Positions 62,400-64,000 of a DNA stretch of 64,000 bases are shown piece after piece; position 1 is the first letter of the stretch; every line of letters begins with the position of its first letter. The notes under the pieces were generated by a model. It had not been told where the DNA came from, did no database searches, and was given only the letters and a program-made list of their open reading frames with translations. The DNA comes from an uncultured Caryophanales bacterium. Its GTDB lineage: Bacteria > Bacillota_I > Bacilli_A > RFN20 > CAG-449. Made by a program: the position numbers and the translations under genes. Location: contig CAMCEE010000004.1 in assembly GCA_945873815.1 (NCBI GenBank), positions 62,001 to 126,000 of the forward strand. The letters run 5' to 3'.

Positions 62400-62912
62400 A
62401 TGACTTTATTAAATTTAGGAACAATATTAAAACCAAAAGGATTAGATGGCACAGTGAAAGTATATTCTACTACTGATTTTGCTGATATAAGATACAAAAT
62501 AGGAAACAAATTATTCTTACATAATGAAAAAAATGGAACACTAATCGAAGTCACAGTAAAAAAATGTTATACGAGTCAACAATTCGATTACGTAACTTTC
62601 GAAGAATATCCTTCATTAGAGTCTATTGAGCCTTTCATCCAATGGAAAATCGTTATCGATAAAGATAATGCTCCTATTGAAGAGGGATTATATTACTTCT
62701 GCGATATGATAGGATGCAAAATTATCGATGAAAAACTCGGTGATATAGGAACATGCGTTTCAATCGATGAATTTGTCGGAAAACGTTCTCTAAGGATTAA
62801 ATTGAAGAATAATAAAGAAATCCTTGTTCCTTACATAGATGTATTCGTAAAAAATATTGATATAGATAATAAAACAATCAATGTTAAATTGATTGATGGG
62901 ATGGTAGAATAA
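62400..62912 (+). CDS. rimM: Ribosome maturation factor RimM
   Basis: Binds S19 during 30S head assembly. The 170 residues have the N-terminal beta-barrel (LNLGTILKPKGLDGTVKVY) and a C-terminal PRC-barrel (YYFCDMIGCKIIDE, then EILVPYIDVFVKNIDIDNKTI). The start has TTTGAGGTACTGCAT. Its stop shares a base with the trmD ATG (TAATG), so the two are coupled. Confidence 0.94.
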   Translation: MTLLNLGTILKPKGLDGTVKVYSTTDFADIRYKIGNKLFLHNEKNGTLIEVTVKKCYTSQQFDYVTFEEYPSLESIEPFIQWKIVIDKDNAPIEEGLYYFCDMIGCKIIDEKLGDIGTCVSIDEFVGKRSLRIKLKNNKEILVPYIDVFVKNIDIDNKTINVKLIDGMVE

Positions 62913-63685
62913 TGAAAATTACTATTTTAACTCTCTTCCCTGAAATGTTTGAATCATACCTTTCAAACTCAATAATTAAACGTGCGATAAGCAAAAATCT
63001 CGTCGAATTTGAATTAGTTAACATTCGCGATTTTACGCTCGATAAAAATCATCGAGTAGATAATTACCCTACCGGTGGAGGAGCTGGTTTAATCATGCAA
63101 TGTCAACCAATTCTCGATTCATTAAAATCGGTAAGAAAAGAGAATTCTAAAGTTCTATTAACATCACCTAGAGGAAAGACTTTCAATCAACAAAAAGCAA
63201 TCGATTTGTCTAAGGAAGAGCACTTAATATTCATATGTGGTCATTATGAAGGAATCGATGAAAGAGTCAACAAGCACGTCGACGAATTAATATCACTTGG
63301 TGATTTCATTTTAACAGGTGGAGAAGTTGCAGCAATGACAATATCAGATGCAATTGTACGTCTTATTGATGGAGTTATTAGTACTGAGTCTACTAGTGAA
63401 GAATCTTTCAATAATGGATTATTAGAGTATCCGCAATATACTTTTCCCTACGATTATGAAGGAGAAGTAATTCCAGATATTCTCTTTTCAGGGAATCACG
63501 AAGCTATTGCAAAATGGAGATTAAAAGAATCATTAAAACTAACAAAAAAGCATCGTCCAGACTTATTTGAAAAATATGAATTCAGTAAAAAAGAATTAAA
63601 ATTGCTAAATGAAATTGAAAATAATGAAACTCCAAAATGGGAAACTGAAGCAATAGAAAAAGGACATAAATTCATTAAGAAATAA
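62912..63685 (+). CDS. trmD: tRNA (guanine-37-N1)-methyltransferase
   Basis: SPOUT-fold enzyme that methylates G37 to prevent frameshifting. The 257 residues show ITILTLFPEMFES, YPTGGGAGLIMQ, ICGHYEGIDERV and LGDFILTGGEVAAM, the SAM-binding trefoil knot. It is the last gene of its operon; the gap to ffh (63686-63880) is AT-rich with the ffh terminator near its right side and no further gene seen. Confidence 0.96.
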   Translation: MKITILTLFPEMFESYLSNSIIKRAISKNLVEFELVNIRDFTLDKNHRVDNYPTGGGAGLIMQCQPILDSLKSVRKENSKVLLTSPRGKTFNQQKAIDLSKEEHLIFICGHYEGIDERVNKHVDELISLGDFILTGGEVAAMTISDAIVRLIDGVISTESTSEESFNNGLLEYPQYTFPYDYEGEVIPDILFSGNHEAIAKWRLKESLKLTKKHRPDLFEKYEFSKKELKLLNEIENNETPKWETEAIEKGHKFIKK

Positions 63686-63802
63686 TAAAAAATTTATGAA
63701 TCATTCGTAATAATCATAATATTATAAAGTAATAGTAATAAAATAACTTCTAACTAATTTTTGATGAGCGTTGTTAATAAACTGATTAAGACTATATTTC
63801 AT

Positions 63803-63842
63803 AAATAAAAATAAGCAATTCTCATCTGCATGACAATTGCTT
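63803..63842 (-). terminator. Intrinsic terminator after ffh
   Basis: AAGCAATT (63835-63842) pairs with AATTGCTT (63813-63820), with a further CAT/ATG pair inside, followed on the minus strand by ATTTTTATTT. Confidence 0.8.
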
Positions 63843-63880
63843 CAAATCTCTATTTCATTATGAATAACTTTTCTTTAACA

Positions 63881-64000
63881 TTATCTCATGCCTGGAAATC
63901 TTCCATTAGGCATTCTATTTTTCATTTGCTTCATCATCTTTTGCATTTGTTCGTATTGATCAAGGACACGATTAACATCGTACGAAGTCATACCACATCC
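63881..64000 (-). CDS. ffh: Signal recognition particle protein Ffh (C-terminal end only)
   Basis: The last 39 residues and stop of Ffh, running in from the right edge. The stretch SYDVNRVLDQYEQMQKMMKQM is the methionine-rich C-terminal part of the M domain that binds SRP RNA and signal peptides. It ends in PNGRFPGMR. The G domain lies outside the window. Ffh upstream of rpsP is the Bacillus order, here with the rpsP operon turned round. Confidence 0.9.
   Translation of the reverse strand, partial: GCGMTSYDVNRVLDQYEQMQKMMKQMKNRMPNGRFPGMR

Noticed and set aside
1-64000. CRISPR array, insertion sequence, prophage or toxin-antitoxin pair
   Set aside because: No spaced direct repeats, transposase, integrase other than XerC, phage structural gene or recognisable toxin pair was seen.

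Overview
The window is a strongly AT-rich chromosomal segment packed with housekeeping genes, almost all on the minus strand. TGA is used as a stop (for example at the fhs/folD and trmFO/xerC overlaps) and tryptophan is TGG, so the code is the standard bacterial one, not the Mycoplasma code. Gene order follows Bacillus subtilis through several blocks (pgsA-cinA-recA-rny-ymdB-spoVS-miaB-ricA-cotE-mutS-mutL-miaA; gpsB-rnpB; recU-ponA facing dnaD-nth; the long run from ffh to polC). Delta subunit of RNA polymerase, PolC, RNase Y, a B-type RNase P RNA and two class A penicillin-binding proteins point to a walled member of the Bacilli, probably an uncultured lineage near the Erysipelotrichales/Mollicutes side. 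SpoVS and CotE homologues indicate spore-forming ability or ancestry. The taxonomic placement is an inference from content and order.

Layout. 1-9300: nrnA (partial), fba, rpoE, argS, a DUF1934 gene, a class A PBP on the plus strand, gltX, ispF, ychF. 9445-14177: two fused ATPase-permease ABC exporters. 14220-17744: a DUF951 gene, folD, fhs, miaA. 17744-29678: repair, tRNA-modification, spore and RNA-decay genes (mutL, mutS, cotE, ricA, miaB, spoVS, ymdB, rny, recA, cinA, pgsA). 29703-31011: RNase P RNA, gpsB and a cysteine-rich DUF11-like protein. 31132-34804 (plus): a DEDDh exonuclease, recU and ponA. 34785-37765: nth, dnaD and a fusion of a shortened CCA-adding enzyme with an M19 dipeptidase. 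A tRNA-Val follows on the plus strand. 38064-41985: surE, cdaA, rdgB, mgtC, cvpA. 42066-60866: polC, rseP, dxr, cdsA, frr, pyrH, tsf, rpsB, xerC, trmFO, topA, dprA, rnhB, rbgA, lepB. 61137-64000: rplS, then rpsP-khpA-rimM-trmD on the plus strand, then the end of ffh.

How the genes work together: mismatch repair and recombination (mutS, mutL, recA, recU, nth, dprA, xerC), RNA decay (rny with its likely specificity factor RicA, and nrnA), tRNA modification and charging (miaA, miaB, trmD, trmFO, gltX, argS, CCA-like), translation (rpsB, tsf, frr, rplS, rpsP, rimM, rbgA, ychF), wall and envelope (two PBPs, gpsB, cdsA, pgsA, lepB, rseP), isoprenoid synthesis by the MEP route (ispF, dxr), folate one-carbon metabolism (folD, fhs) and cyclic di-AMP synthesis (cdaA).

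Most notable: the CCA-adding enzyme head and neck fused to a complete M19 dipeptidase; a FolD with its cyclohydrolase lysine replaced by glutamine; three genes whose Shine-Dalgarno lies inside a terminator-like hairpin ending in U7 directly at the AUG; structured leaders before rny, rpsB and rplS; and an in-place inversion of the rpsP-khpA-rimM-trmD operon. I saw no CRISPR array, insertion sequence, prophage or rRNA gene.
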